From Sulfuricurvum sp. (GTDB lineage Bacteria; Campylobacterota; Campylobacteria; Campylobacterales; Sulfurimonadaceae), in assembly GCA_028710885.1 (NCBI GenBank), contig JAQTTG010000002.1, positions 1-64,000 of the forward strand: 64,000 nucleotides of DNA, read 5' to 3'. Shown one piece after another: positions 1 to 8,473 of this stretch; the first letter of the stretch is position 1; each line of letters begins with the position of its first letter. The position numbers and the translations under genes were made by a program. The notes beneath the pieces are model-generated. The model did not search any database, had not been told where the DNA came from, and saw only the letters and a list, made by a program, of their open reading frames with translations.

Positions 1-77
1 GCAACCAAGATTACTGATTAACCCCTTATATCATCCTGATTAACAGAATTTCAGACAATCTATTTTATGATTGCTTT

Positions 78-479
78 ATGAAAATATCACCCAACGCACC
101 CTGCCCCTGCCACAGCGGCAAAAAATATAAACAATGTTGCCAGCCTTACCACAAAGGGATACTCCCCTCGAATTCCCTCAAACTGATGCGCTCACGCTAC
201 AGTGCCTTTGCTCTGGGATTAGCGGATTACATTATGGCAACGACCCATCCGAATAATCCCGATTACACAGAGGATAGAGAAAAATGGATAACAAGCATTC
301 TAGACTTTTCTCACAATAATCAGTTTATCGGATTGAAAATTAATGACTTTATCGATGGGGAGAATGAAGCGTTTGTCACATTTGAAGCGAGTTTGGAGGG
401 CGGACTTCTCAAAGAGAAAAGCCGCTTCTTAAAAGTAGAGGGAAAATGGCTCTATGAGAGCGGTGAGTTTAATGCTTAA
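78..479 (+). CDS. YchJ-like SEC-C motif protein
   Basis: A 133-residue protein of the YchJ (UPF0225) type. It opens with a SEC-C zinc motif, CPCHSGKKYKQCC at residues 9-21, as in the SecA C-terminal tail, followed by the typical YchJ segment with LMRSRYSAFALG near residue 36 and a small NTF2-like C-terminal domain. Its function is not established; zinc binding follows from the Cys pattern. The stop codon overlaps by 4 nt with the stop of the convergent SUMF1-like gene. The family call is secure, the role unknown. Confidence 0.88.
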   Translation: MKISPNAPCPCHSGKKYKQCCQPYHKGILPSNSLKLMRSRYSAFALGLADYIMATTHPNNPDYTEDREKWITSILDFSHNNQFIGLKINDFIDGENEAFVTFEASLEGGLLKEKSRFLKVEGKWLYESGEFNA

Positions 480-1279
480 AACACTTTTCCGTTGATAACA
501 AGACGAAAACCAATATCATTGGCAGCAAAATCAGGACGTGAATAGCCGCGAAAAGAACTTCTCAGGCATAAATAGCCTGTTTTATAGCTTCCTCCGCGAC
601 GAACTTTAAACGATTCACTCTCTGCTCCACCGATACGAGGGCTTCCGTTTGTAGGTGCATTGACATAATTCGCAAAAAAGTCATCCTCGCACCATTCCCA
701 TACATTGCCCAAAAGATCATAAATTCCCAAACGATTTGGAAGTTTTTCCCCAATAACACATGTTCGAAAATTCGCACTGTTTTCATAAACCGCATAATCG
801 TCTAGCATCGCTTCCGAATCTCCGAATGTAAAGCGGGTATTTCCTCCTGCTTTTGCCACATATTCCCACTGAGCCTCTGTCGGAAGAGCATAAAATCGGG
901 TTTTTCCTTCGTAACGATTTAATAACTCCACATACGCTTTTGCATCAAACCAGCTCACCTGCTCGACCGGATGACGACGAGAATTTTCTTCTATTACTTT
1001 GTCATTTTTAAAATACGAGGGGTTCAAGCGAGTCAATTTCACATATTGCTCTTGCGTAACAGGATATTTTGAAATCCAAAATCCTTCAATGCGAACAGAG
1101 TGTGGAGGCGATTCAACATCACCTCCTTCATTGTACTGCGGATTTCTTCCCATCATAAACTCACCGCCGTCTATGTAAAGAAATTCCATCCCTAACGTAT
1201 TGGAAAAATTTCTAGGTACCTCGACAACGGCTTCGGCTATGGGAGTTTCTTCAACTTTCTTTTTTAAAAAATCGAACAA
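476..1279 (-). CDS. SUMF1/FGE-sulfatase domain protein
   Basis: A 267-residue protein whose body is a formylglycine-generating-enzyme-like (SUMF1/EgtB/PvdO) domain. Visible signatures are GGEFMMG near residue 38, NVWEWCEDDF near residue 191 and RRGGSY...IGFRLV at the C-terminus. By my alignment from memory only one of the two catalytic Cys of true FGE is kept (in YLCLRSS), so sulfatase activation is doubtful and a binding or structural role is possible. There is no signal peptide; the N-terminus is FDFLKKK. Translation starts at TTG with AAAGG about 6 nt upstream. No sulfatase gene lies nearby. Confidence 0.82.
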   Translation of the reverse strand: MFDFLKKKVEETPIAEAVVEVPRNFSNTLGMEFLYIDGGEFMMGRNPQYNEGGDVESPPHSVRIEGFWISKYPVTQEQYVKLTRLNPSYFKNDKVIEENSRRHPVEQVSWFDAKAYVELLNRYEGKTRFYALPTEAQWEYVAKAGGNTRFTFGDSEAMLDDYAVYENSANFRTCVIGEKLPNRLGIYDLLGNVWEWCEDDFFANYVNAPTNGSPRIGGAESESFKVRRGGSYKTGYLCLRSSFRGYSRPDFAANDIGFRLVINGKVF

Positions 1280-1361
1280 GCTAGACCTTTAAAAATATGT
1301 TTATTTATTATTTCATAGCATCATAGCAAAAACCGTTCACACTTTGATTAAAAGGAGTTTC

Positions 1362-1391
1362 TTGACAAGCCGCCAATCGATAGTTTATAAT
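1362..1391 (+). promoter_or_regulatory. Sigma-70 promoter of rho
   Basis: TTGACA at 1362-1367 and TATAAT at 1386-1391 are separated by 18 nt, a full match to both consensus hexamers. That is unusual in Campylobacterota, where -35 boxes are usually absent. It would give rho a leader of roughly 75-80 nt. It lies in the 196-nt gap between the divergent SUMF1-like gene and rho; nothing else is seen there. Confidence 0.8.
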
Positions 1392-1475
1392 GTCGTCATA
1401 ATTCCATGACCTGTCAATGACATCTCACCCAAATACTCGCCGATTAAATCCACACACTTTAAGGCATTACCACGT

Positions 1476-2801
1476 ATGAGCGATACCGCAAAAACTCCTC
1501 GAAATAACTCTAAAAACCGAACACATACCCCTGTTGATGGCTTTACAATTGAAGCACTTCGGACCAAAAAGCTTGAAGATCTTCTTGATATTGCTACCTC
1601 ATTAAGTATTGAAGACCCCAATGAACTCAAACGTCAAGATTTGATTTTTGAAATTCTTAAAACTCAGGTACAGCAAGGGGGATTTATCCTTTTTACCGGT
1701 ATTTTGGAGATTATGCAAGATGGTTACGGCTTCTTACGTGCAGTAGACCAAGGGTTCAGCGATTCACTTCATGACGCTTATGTATCCAGCACCCAAATCC
1801 GCCGTTTCGCTCTTCGCAATGGAGATATTGTTACCGGACAAGTGCGCGCTCCAAAAGATCAGGAGCGTTATTACGCTCTTCTCAAAGTCGAAGCAATTAA
1901 CTATCTCCCACCGGAAGAATCAAAAAAACGTCCTCTTTTTGAAAATCTTACCCCTCTTTATGCCCTTGAACAAATCAAACTCGAATACCAACCGACGAAA
2001 CTTACCGGACGAATGATGGATCTATTTTCTCCAATCGGTAAAGGACAACGCGGTCTTATCGTTGCACCTCCACGTTCCGGTAAAACAGAACTCATGAAAG
2101 AGATCGCTCACGGCGTTACCAGCAACCATCCCGAAATCGAACTCATGGTTCTTCTTGTCGATGAACGCCCCGAAGAGGTAACCGACATGGAACGATGTGT
2201 TAAAGGGGAAGTCTACAGTTCTACGTTTGACGAACCGGCAAAAAATCACGTTAAAGTGGCTGAAATGGTCATCGAACGTGCAAAACGACGTGTCGAGCTT
2301 GGCAAAGATGTTGTTATCCTCCTCGACTCCATCACCCGACTTGCTCGTGCATACAATACCGTAACTCCGAGTTCAGGAAAAGTCCTCTCGGGCGGGGTTG
2401 ACGCCAATGCATTGCACAAGCCGAAACGATTCTTCGGTGCTGCTCGTAACATCGAAAACGGCGGAAGTTTGACAATTATTGCAACTGCTCTCGTCGATAC
2501 GGGGAGCCGCATGGATGAAGTTATTTTTGAAGAGTTCAAAGGAACCGGTAACTCTGAAATTGTCCTCAGCCGTAAAATCTCCGATCGCCGTATCTTCCCT
2601 GCGATCGATATTCTCAAATCGGGAACTCGTAAAGAGGAACTCCTCCTCGGTCCGGATGTCTTGCAAAAAGTATTTGTCCTTCGCTCGATGTTGCACAAAC
2701 AAGAAGACGAAGTCGAAGCCCTCCGTTTCCTCTATAATACAATGCTCAAAAGCAAATCCAATATCGAATTCCTCGACAGTATGAACGAGTCGAGCAAATA
2801 A
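1476..2801 (+). CDS. rho: Transcription termination factor Rho
   Basis: A 441-residue hexameric RNA helicase that ends transcription. After a polar N-terminal extension come the Rho N-terminal helical segment (about residues 22-65) and the cold-shock-like RNA-binding domain (GYGFLRA near residue 84). The ATPase core has the Walker A PPRSGKT at about 198-204, [13 protein letters not shown] and the Q-loop region SRLARAYN-like TRLARAYN. Length is normal for the phylum. murI starts 1 nt after the stop codon, so rho and murI are probably cotranscribed from the consensus promoter at 1362-1391. Confidence 0.98.
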   Translation: MSDTAKTPRNNSKNRTHTPVDGFTIEALRTKKLEDLLDIATSLSIEDPNELKRQDLIFEILKTQVQQGGFILFTGILEIMQDGYGFLRAVDQGFSDSLHDAYVSSTQIRRFALRNGDIVTGQVRAPKDQERYYALLKVEAINYLPPEESKKRPLFENLTPLYALEQIKLEYQPTKLTGRMMDLFSPIGKGQRGLIVAPPRSGKTELMKEIAHGVTSNHPEIELMVLLVDERPEEVTDMERCVKGEVYSSTFDEPAKNHVKVAEMVIERAKRRVELGKDVVILLDSITRLARAYNTVTPSSGKVLSGGVDANALHKPKRFFGAARNIENGGSLTIIATALVDTGSRMDEVIFEEFKGTGNSEIVLSRKISDRRIFPAIDILKSGTRKEELLLGPDVLQKVFVLRSMLHKQEDEVEALRFLYNTMLKSKSNIEFLDSMNESSK

Positions 2802-2802
2802 G

Positions 2803-3552
2803 ATGCGCGTAGGAGTCTTTGACAGTGGTGTCGGTGGACTAAGCGTCGTTAAGTCACTACTGGAACATAAACTCTTCGAAGAGATCATCTACTTCGGAGA
2901 TACTGCCCGTGTCCCCTACGGGGTCAAAGATCAAAATACGATCATCCGCTACTCCCTCGAAGCCCTCGAATTTTTCAAAAACTTTGAAATCGATCTCCTC
3001 ATCACTGCGTGCAATACTGTCAGTGCCTATGCTCTCGATGAGATGAGAGAACAAAGCCACTGTGATGTTATAGGTGTCGTTGACCCTGGTGTTTTAGCAC
3101 TCAAAAATGCAATCCCTAATATTGATGCAAATATCCTGATTTTAGGAACCAAAGCAACCGTCAAATCAGGCGCGTATGAAAAAGGTTTACATGAATTAGG
3201 ATACAACAATCTCAGTGCCATCGCAACATCGTTGCTCGTCCCCATCGTCGAAGAGGGACTATATGAGGGTGAAGTGCTCCAAAGTACGCTGAATCATTAC
3301 TTTGCCCACTTGGAAAAAACTCCCGATGCGATTATCCTCGGATGTACCCATTTTCCTCTGGTCGCTACCGCCATCGATAACTACTTCGATGGAAAAAGTT
3401 CCCTCATCCACTCCGGTGAAGCGATTGTCGAATATCTGGAAAGCCACTACGATTTTACGAAGCGTTTTGAGGAAACAAGCCTCAAATTTTTTGCCTCTGA
3501 AAATCCTGAAGGGCTCCGTCGAGTCGCTAAGGAATGGTTGAATTTAGCTTAA
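2803..3552 (+). CDS. murI: Glutamate racemase
   Basis: A 249-residue cofactor-independent racemase that makes D-glutamate for peptidoglycan. DSGVGGLSV (residues 7-15) is the substrate-binding loop. The two catalytic cysteines are Cys70 in ACNTVSAYA and Cys181 in LGCTHFPL. Length is standard (about 250 residues). It follows rho after one base and precedes dnaX by 39 nt, so the three genes probably form one transcript. Confidence 0.97.
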   Translation: MRVGVFDSGVGGLSVVKSLLEHKLFEEIIYFGDTARVPYGVKDQNTIIRYSLEALEFFKNFEIDLLITACNTVSAYALDEMREQSHCDVIGVVDPGVLALKNAIPNIDANILILGTKATVKSGAYEKGLHELGYNNLSAIATSLLVPIVEEGLYEGEVLQSTLNHYFAHLEKTPDAIILGCTHFPLVATAIDNYFDGKSSLIHSGEAIVEYLESHYDFTKRFEETSLKFFASENPEGLRRVAKEWLNLA

Positions 3553-3591
3553 CCATGATAAACTCTTATTACTAATTTCTAAGGGAAATCC

Positions 3592-5220
3592 GTGAGCAAA
3601 CCATCCGAAGTACTGGCACTTAAATACCGTCCTCGACGTTTCGAAGAGCTTATCGGTCAAGAGAGCATCTCCCAAACGCTCTCATTGGCACTTGATTCGG
3701 GTCGCTTATCCCATGCCTATCTTTTCTCGGGACTTCGCGGTTCGGGAAAAACTTCTACCGCACGGATTTTTGCCAAATCACTCATTTGTGAAAACGGCCC
3801 TACTTCTGCCCCTTGCGATGTATGTAGTCACTGCGTTATGGCAAATGAAGGACGGCATATCGACATCATCGAGATGGACGCCGCTTCCAGCCGTAAAATA
3901 GACGATATCCGTGATCTGATTGAGCACACCAAATACCGTCCTGCCAGCGCAAAGATAAAAATCTTCATCATCGACGAAGTACACATGCTCACCAAAGAGG
4001 CACACAATGCCCTCCTAAAAACCCTCGAAGAGCCACCCGAATATGTTAAATTTATCCTTGCGACGACCGATCCACTCAAACTTCCACCAACAATTTTGAG
4101 TCGTACACAGCATTTTCGTTTTAAACGGATCAGCCATCCAAACATCGTCCACCATCTCAGTCACATCCTCCATTTGGAGAATATAGAGTACCAAGCCGAA
4201 GCACTCGATATTTTAGCTCGTAGTGGTTCGGGCTCTTTACGTGACACCCTCACCCTCATGGATCAAGCGATCATCTATTCCAAAGGATTCGTTGACATTA
4301 AAACCGTCGCCGATATGCTGGGATTACTCGATCCTGATTATATCAGCCGTCTTTTTGACGCCATTTTTGCAAAAGATCGCAATGCGTTGACACACATGCT
4401 CCAAGAACTCGAAGCATATGAATCCGAAATGGTGGTAGATGAGCTAATTGCCTATCTCAAAGAGCGTCTTTATGAGGGAGATCACCGGTTCAGTTCTCTT
4501 GTTATCGAACGATTTTTCCGAATTCTCAGTGATGCCAAAACTCTTTTTGCTATCAATGCGGATGGTGGCTTTGTCGTCACTCTCGCCCTTTTTAAAATGA
4601 TTGAAGCACTAAAAATAAAAGAGATCGATGAAATGATCGAATCACTTGAATCACGTATCACCCATGCACCGGCAAAGAGTTCTCAAGTGACTACCAATGA
4701 GGTTCAAACGATTCATATTACTCCCACTCCGCCTCCTGTAAAATCTCCATTTGAGCAACTGTGTGAACGGATCAGTGATCGAAGTGCTGACTTAGGTACA
4801 TGCTTTAAAAGCAATGTCTCATTCCTCAGTTACGAAGACGATACCCTTACATGGGAAAGCTGTGCAGATGGAGAAGAAAAAGAGCTTCTCAAAAATAGTT
4901 TTGGCATTATCCGCCAGTTTGTAAGAGAGATTTATGGTATTGATACCCAGATTAAATCCAATGCATGCACAAAAGTAGTTGAAGTATCAGAACCACCGAC
5001 CATTCTCGAAGAGACATCGCCTTCAGAAAATCCCGAAATCTCAGTTGAGTCGGACTCAATGGTAGAAGAAGCTGAAATAGGAGTCGGAAGCTGCGTAAGC
5101 CAATGCGATGAAACCAGCGTAAAAGAATTTGACGGTTCAGATATCCTCAAAGAGCCTATGATTCAAAAAGCAGCAGAGCTCTTCGAAGCAACCAAAATTA
5201 CGGTGCAGTCCAAAGTTTAA
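3592..5220 (+). CDS. dnaX: DNA polymerase III gamma/tau subunit
   Basis: A 542-residue clamp-loader ATPase. The AAA+ core has the Walker A GLRGSGKT at 47-54, zinc-module cysteines at 66, 75, 78 and 81, DEVHML (Walker B) and LSRTQHFRF containing the arginine-finger SRT motif. The C-terminal third is acidic, Ser/Glu-rich and low in similarity, as usual. The start is GTG with AAGGG upstream (an AAGGGAA stretch ends 4 nt before it). I saw no A-AAA-AAG slippery heptamer, so a programmed gamma form is not supported here. Confidence 0.96.
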   Translation: MSKPSEVLALKYRPRRFEELIGQESISQTLSLALDSGRLSHAYLFSGLRGSGKTSTARIFAKSLICENGPTSAPCDVCSHCVMANEGRHIDIIEMDAASSRKIDDIRDLIEHTKYRPASAKIKIFIIDEVHMLTKEAHNALLKTLEEPPEYVKFILATTDPLKLPPTILSRTQHFRFKRISHPNIVHHLSHILHLENIEYQAEALDILARSGSGSLRDTLTLMDQAIIYSKGFVDIKTVADMLGLLDPDYISRLFDAIFAKDRNALTHMLQELEAYESEMVVDELIAYLKERLYEGDHRFSSLVIERFFRILSDAKTLFAINADGGFVVTLALFKMIEALKIKEIDEMIESLESRITHAPAKSSQVTTNEVQTIHITPTPPPVKSPFEQLCERISDRSADLGTCFKSNVSFLSYEDDTLTWESCADGEEKELLKNSFGIIRQFVREIYGIDTQIKSNACTKVVEVSEPPTILEETSPSENPEISVESDSMVEEAEIGVGSCVSQCDETSVKEFDGSDILKEPMIQKAAELFEATKITVQSKV

Positions 5221-5239
5221 TACTGCCCCTCTTATTAAT

Positions 5240-5254
5240 TGATAATGATTATTA
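5240..5254 (+). promoter_or_regulatory. Fur-box-like operator
   Basis: TGATAATGATTATTA matches the 7-1-7 Fur consensus (TGATAATNATTATCA) at 13 of 14 defined positions. It lies 57-71 nt upstream of the porin-like gene at 5311, just before a TATTAT -10-like stretch (about 5279), so bound Fur would block initiation. Chance matches occur in AT-rich intergenic DNA, but the match quality and the outer membrane target support it. Confidence 0.6.
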
Positions 5255-5310
5255 ATAATATTTTCAGAAACTTGCCGCTATTATTCTATTAAACATATTT
5301 AGGATAAAAG

Positions 5311-6336
5311 ATGCTCCCACGTTTTGCAATGGCCTCGCTCATGATAGCAAGTACATTATCAGCACAACCCGTATTTAATGTCGAAGGGTATGCAGAGAGC
5401 AATTTCTTAGCCAATTCCCAAAATCGTAGTAAAGGTATAACCTGTTTTACCGTCGAACCTTCCATAGCGTTTGAAAATGGTATAACGCTTCATACCCATA
5501 TCGGATTTCAACACCCAGCTGAAAAAGGGGAATGGTCTGAGGTAGAAATTGAAGCGCTCTCTTTGGATAAAAATTTATCTGAGAATACCATTTTCTCCTT
5601 TGGTAAAATGCACTTACCCGTCGGTCTGTACAACCTATATCATGAACCAATCTATTTTCTCACCATCGAGCCATCTCGAGTCGAATATCTTGTAATTCCA
5701 ACCGAATGGCATGAAACAGCGGCGTTAATCACTCATAAAATTGACTCTATCACCCTAATAGCTGGCGCAATGACCCCAATGGATGCATCTAAGCTCAAAC
5801 GCTCTACCTGGATACATGATGGAAAAGAGAGTTATTTAACCGGTGGTAAAAGAGCCGGATGGCTCATGCGCGCGGATGCGGGAGATATCAATTCCCTGCT
5901 CTATGGTGTAAGTATCGTCAGTACTCCGCTTATCGGAACAAATACCCAAGCAACATTAATTGAAATACATGGATCAGCTCGTTTTCAAAACGGGTGGGAA
6001 GGTAATGCCATCATCTCTAAAGGGTGGATTGGCGATCCTCAAAGCGTTAGTATTGCTGCAAAAGACACCATTTCAAAAACTGCTAAAGGTGCGAGTCTTA
6101 CGATCGGATACGATATAGGTGAGTTCGCCGGATTATCTCACCATACCCTCATCGCATTTGGACACAGTGAATATGCAAACCCCTCTTCTCCATTGGAAAA
6201 TACAGGCTTAGGCGGAACTGCGCACGCTGCTGGGATGGATTGGTTTATCACTCCATCAATCGTTGCTAAAACAGAAATACGTCATAGTAACCACGAAGGA
6301 GATAGAATTGGCATAGGAATCGGATTTGTGTATTAA
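5311..6336 (+). CDS. Porin-like outer membrane protein
   Basis: A 341-residue exported protein. Residues 1-19 form a signal peptide (hydrophobic run ending STLSAQ). The mature part alternates short beta-strand-like segments with Gly/Asn turns and ends in GIGIGFVY, the aromatic C-terminus typical of outer membrane beta-barrels. The segment FGKMHLPVGLYNLYHEP resembles phosphate-selective-porin-like channels, but I cannot name the substrate. AGGAT lies about 6 nt before the ATG. The Fur-box-like site upstream suggests iron-responsive expression. It stands alone: a terminator-like hairpin follows. Confidence 0.72.
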   Translation: MLPRFAMASLMIASTLSAQPVFNVEGYAESNFLANSQNRSKGITCFTVEPSIAFENGITLHTHIGFQHPAEKGEWSEVEIEALSLDKNLSENTIFSFGKMHLPVGLYNLYHEPIYFLTIEPSRVEYLVIPTEWHETAALITHKIDSITLIAGAMTPMDASKLKRSTWIHDGKESYLTGGKRAGWLMRADAGDINSLLYGVSIVSTPLIGTNTQATLIEIHGSARFQNGWEGNAIISKGWIGDPQSVSIAAKDTISKTAKGASLTIGYDIGEFAGLSHHTLIAFGHSEYANPSSPLENTGLGGTAHAAGMDWFITPSIVAKTEIRHSNHEGDRIGIGIGFVY

Positions 6337-6356
6337 AAAAAGATCAAAGATATAAC

Positions 6357-6408
6357 ATAGCAATTCTTCGACGAAGATTACACAATTGCTTGCTATTAAG
6401 TTTTTTTT
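6357..6408 (+). terminator. Terminator after the porin-like gene
   Basis: ATAGCAA (6357-6363) pairs with TTGCTAT (6390-6396), enclosing a smaller TCTTC/GAAGA hairpin. A run of eight T follows at 6401-6408. It lies 20 nt after the porin-like stop codon. The same T-run may double as the T-rich upstream element of the next promoter. Confidence 0.6.
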
Positions 6409-6412
6409 CAGG

Positions 6413-6418
6413 TATACT
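6413..6418 (+). promoter_or_regulatory. -10 box of cold-shock gene
   Basis: TATACT follows a T8 run with no -35 box, the usual Campylobacterota sigma-70 pattern. It would start RNA near 6425 and give the cold-shock gene a leader of about 140 nt. Confidence 0.55.
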
Positions 6419-6424
6419 TTACGT

Positions 6425-6567
6425 ATTGAAAGATGATTTAGAGTTTCATCTTTGGCTTGCTTTTTATTGATGACTTCCGTTAGCAGTACGACCCGCCCTT
6501 AGAATGCTCCACTTTATATTTTCGACCACTTCAGCAATGAAGTGTATTTACAACCAAAGGAATTGCT
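6425..6567 (+). promoter_or_regulatory. Structured cold-shock mRNA leader
   Basis: The inferred leader of about 143 nt carries two clean hairpins: AAAGATGA/TCATCTTT (6429-6453, 8 bp) and CACTTCA-GCAA-TGAAGTG (6527-6544, 7 bp with a GNRA tetraloop). The second ends 11 nt before the AAAGGA ribosome site at 6556-6561. Long leaders that refold with temperature are known for cspA-type genes; that this one does so is inference. Confidence 0.5.
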
Positions 6568-6786
6568 ATGGCAAATCAAGTTAACGGAACAGTCAAATGG
6601 TTCAACAGTGAAAAAGGTTTTGGATTTATCCAACAAGACAACGGCGGTAAAGATGTATTCGTACATTTCCGTCAAATCAACAACACTGGTTACGGCCGTG
6701 TAAGTCTTGAAGAAGGACAAAAAGTTACTTTCACTATCGGTGAAGGCGACAAAGGTCCTCAAGCAGAAAACGTAACAATCCTCTAA
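6568..6786 (+). CDS. Cold-shock protein, CspA family
   Basis: A 72-residue single cold-shock domain that binds single-stranded RNA and DNA. Both ribonucleoprotein motifs are present: KGFGFIQ (RNP1) and DVFVHFRQI (RNP2). The opening [12 protein letters not shown] is typical, and length matches CspA (about 70). Codon use is regular, fitting high expression. A GACG-GCAGA/TCTGC-CGTC hairpin follows the stop codon, and a tiny ORF begins 98 nt downstream. Confidence 0.96.
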   Translation: MANQVNGTVKWFNSEKGFGFIQQDNGGKDVFVHFRQINNTGYGRVSLEEGQKVTFTIGEGDKGPQAENVTIL

Positions 6787-6793
6787 TCTCCCT

Positions 6794-6818
6794 GACGAGC
6801 AGATTTTTTCTGCCCGTC
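6794..6818 (+). terminator. Hairpin after the cold-shock gene
   Basis: GACG-A-GCAGA pairs with TCTGC-C-CGTC (9 bp, one mismatch) 7 nt after the stop codon. No T-run follows directly, so it may stabilise the 3' end rather than terminate. Confidence 0.4.
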
Positions 6819-6837
6819 TCTCAAAAATCTTTCTATT

Positions 6838-6858
6838 AAGGCACCAATAGGTGTTTTT
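6838..6858 (+). terminator. Weak attenuator-like hairpin
   Basis: AAGGCACC-AATA-GGTGTTTT forms 8 pairs (two G-U) and merges into a T-run. It sits between the cold-shock gene and the 61-residue ORF, so it could limit read-through into that ORF. Confidence 0.35.
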
Positions 6859-6883
6859 CCGAGCCGATTTAAAGGAACCCCCC

Positions 6884-7069
6884 ATGGAAAGCAGAGAAGC
6901 CGTTTTAGACGCATTAAAAGAAGGCAAAAAGCTTACCAGTAATGTCACAGGGTTGCAATATACTCTGATTGGCGGCCAACTTCACGCCCGTAATGGCGAA
7001 AAAACTGACTGGCACGCAAGTGAACTCAATTTTGACAATCCACCATCATGGCTAAATCTTCGTGACTAA
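6884..7069 (+). CDS. Hypothetical 61-residue protein
   Basis: A small polar protein that I do not recognise. I chose ATG 6884 because AAAGGA lies about 8 nt upstream; the open frame extends 33 nt further but without a ribosome site. The sequence begins MESREAVLDALKEGKKL, has a central YTLIGGQLHARNG and ends PPSWLNLRD. There are no Cys, no signal peptide and no membrane segment. It follows the cold-shock gene and may share its transcript. The stop codon lies in the loop of a perfect 9-bp hairpin. Confidence 0.62.
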   Translation: MESREAVLDALKEGKKLTSNVTGLQYTLIGGQLHARNGEKTDWHASELNFDNPPSWLNLRD

Positions 7070-7077
7070 CGAAGATT
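7055..7077 (+). terminator. Hairpin spanning a stop codon
   Basis: AATCTTCGT-GACTA-ACGAAGATT is a perfect 9-bp inverted repeat whose loop and right arm contain the stop codon of the 61-residue ORF. A T6 run appears only about 23 nt later (near 7100), so termination by it is uncertain. Confidence 0.4.
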
Positions 7078-7232
7078 AGCGATCTCTACACCCTCCGTCT
7101 TTTTTAAAAATACCATACCTCATTATACATACATCAACTCTCTCATACACGCTACAGATAAATTAAGATATCTTCACTACAATTATAAAAATAAATTATG
7201 TTTAACAAATCTACTTAAATAAGGTTATGTTA

Positions 7233-8402
7233 ATGATCCAGCATCTTCTTCCTCAATCTGTAGAACCATCTGTACGAGCTGAACAAATCCGCTTGCTGTT
7301 CGTGCAGAATCGAAGTGTACAAGTTCTGGGGATACTTACTGCCATTATTACAGCAATCACACTTTGGAAAGTTACTGACCATTTCCTGATCACTGCATGG
7401 ATTATCCTCATGATCACCGTTTATTTTATGCGCCTTGCCACAACTATTCTCTTTTTTCGTACACATACTAACAATCCATCCACAGAGATATGGGTTCGTC
7501 GCTATATCTTTTGGACATTTTTAGCAGGTGCATCGTGGGGGAGTCTGTCATTTTTATTAAGCCCCGAATGGCCAGCTGCCTATCAAGTAGTCCTTTTTGT
7601 CGTCTATACCGGACTGATAGCCGGAGCATTTAATGCCAATTCATCTGTGTTCATTGCCTTTCCCGCTTTTTATCTCCCGATTGTAGTTCCACTGATGATT
7701 GCAATGTTACGAATGAAAGACGAAGCTTTTTATGCTCTCGCACTTTTGTTTGTCATATATATCGCTTTAATGTATTTCTCGTCTCTTAAATTTTATAACC
7801 AATTAGCATACACTTTAAAACTCCGTTTCGAAAATGAATCCATGACACAAGAATTGTCCCTATATAATGAAAAGCTAACTCATCTCGCTGATATAGACGG
7901 ATTGACCCAACTCTATAATCGCCGATCCTTAGATAGATTTATGATCGCCGAGTGGAATCGACATTACCGAAATAAACAACCTTTATCTCTTCTCTTTATC
8001 GATATAGATTATTTCAAACAATTTAATGATGTGTATGGCCATGAAGCAGGCGATAAATGTCTGATTCATATTGCTCAAATTCTTCAAAAAAATGCAAAAC
8101 GCTCTAGCGATATTGCCGCCCGTTTCGGCGGAGAAGAGTTCGCTATCATCTTACCTGAAACTTCATCGACAGAGGCATTTAAAATTGCTGAAAAAATTGT
8201 CTTGTGCTTAGAAGAATTATCCATTCCGCACACCGGTTCATCAACCTCAGATAACGTCACGATGAGTATCGGCGTTTCCACTCTGATCCCGCAACAACCT
8301 GACAATTCGGAATTACTATTAACTTCAGCCGACAAAGCACTCTATGATGCGAAAGGTTCCGGTCGTAACTGTGTGAAACAAGCTTTGTCGCCTGAGCTTT
8401 GA
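7233..8402 (+). CDS. Membrane diguanylate cyclase (GGDEF)
   Basis: About 389 residues. The N-terminal half has six or so hydrophobic segments (residues 30-195), an unclassified membrane sensor. A short helix leads to a GGDEF domain (about 225-385) with DIDGLTQLYNRR, DIDYFKQFND and the active-site loop FGGEEF. RSSD five residues upstream is an intact inhibitory I-site, so product inhibition by c-di-GMP is expected. AAGG at 7221 fits ATG 7233 (8 nt) better than ATG 7227 (2 nt). It makes c-di-GMP at the inner membrane; the signal is unknown. Confidence 0.93.
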   Translation: MIQHLLPQSVEPSVRAEQIRLLFVQNRSVQVLGILTAIITAITLWKVTDHFLITAWIILMITVYFMRLATTILFFRTHTNNPSTEIWVRRYIFWTFLAGASWGSLSFLLSPEWPAAYQVVLFVVYTGLIAGAFNANSSVFIAFPAFYLPIVVPLMIAMLRMKDEAFYALALLFVIYIALMYFSSLKFYNQLAYTLKLRFENESMTQELSLYNEKLTHLADIDGLTQLYNRRSLDRFMIAEWNRHYRNKQPLSLLFIDIDYFKQFNDVYGHEAGDKCLIHIAQILQKNAKRSSDIAARFGGEEFAIILPETSSTEAFKIAEKIVLCLEELSIPHTGSSTSDNVTMSIGVSTLIPQQPDNSELLLTSADKALYDAKGSGRNCVKQALSPEL

Positions 8403-8473
8403 AACTCAATTCTTATATGGATAGCAAAATCATTCTATGATACTCTACTATCATCTAATCAAACGAGGCAACT

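Noticed and set aside
3592-5220. Programmed frameshift in dnaX making a short gamma form
   Set aside because: I looked for an A-AAA-AAG type slippery site followed by a stem and found none; the frame is simply open to the natural stop codon.
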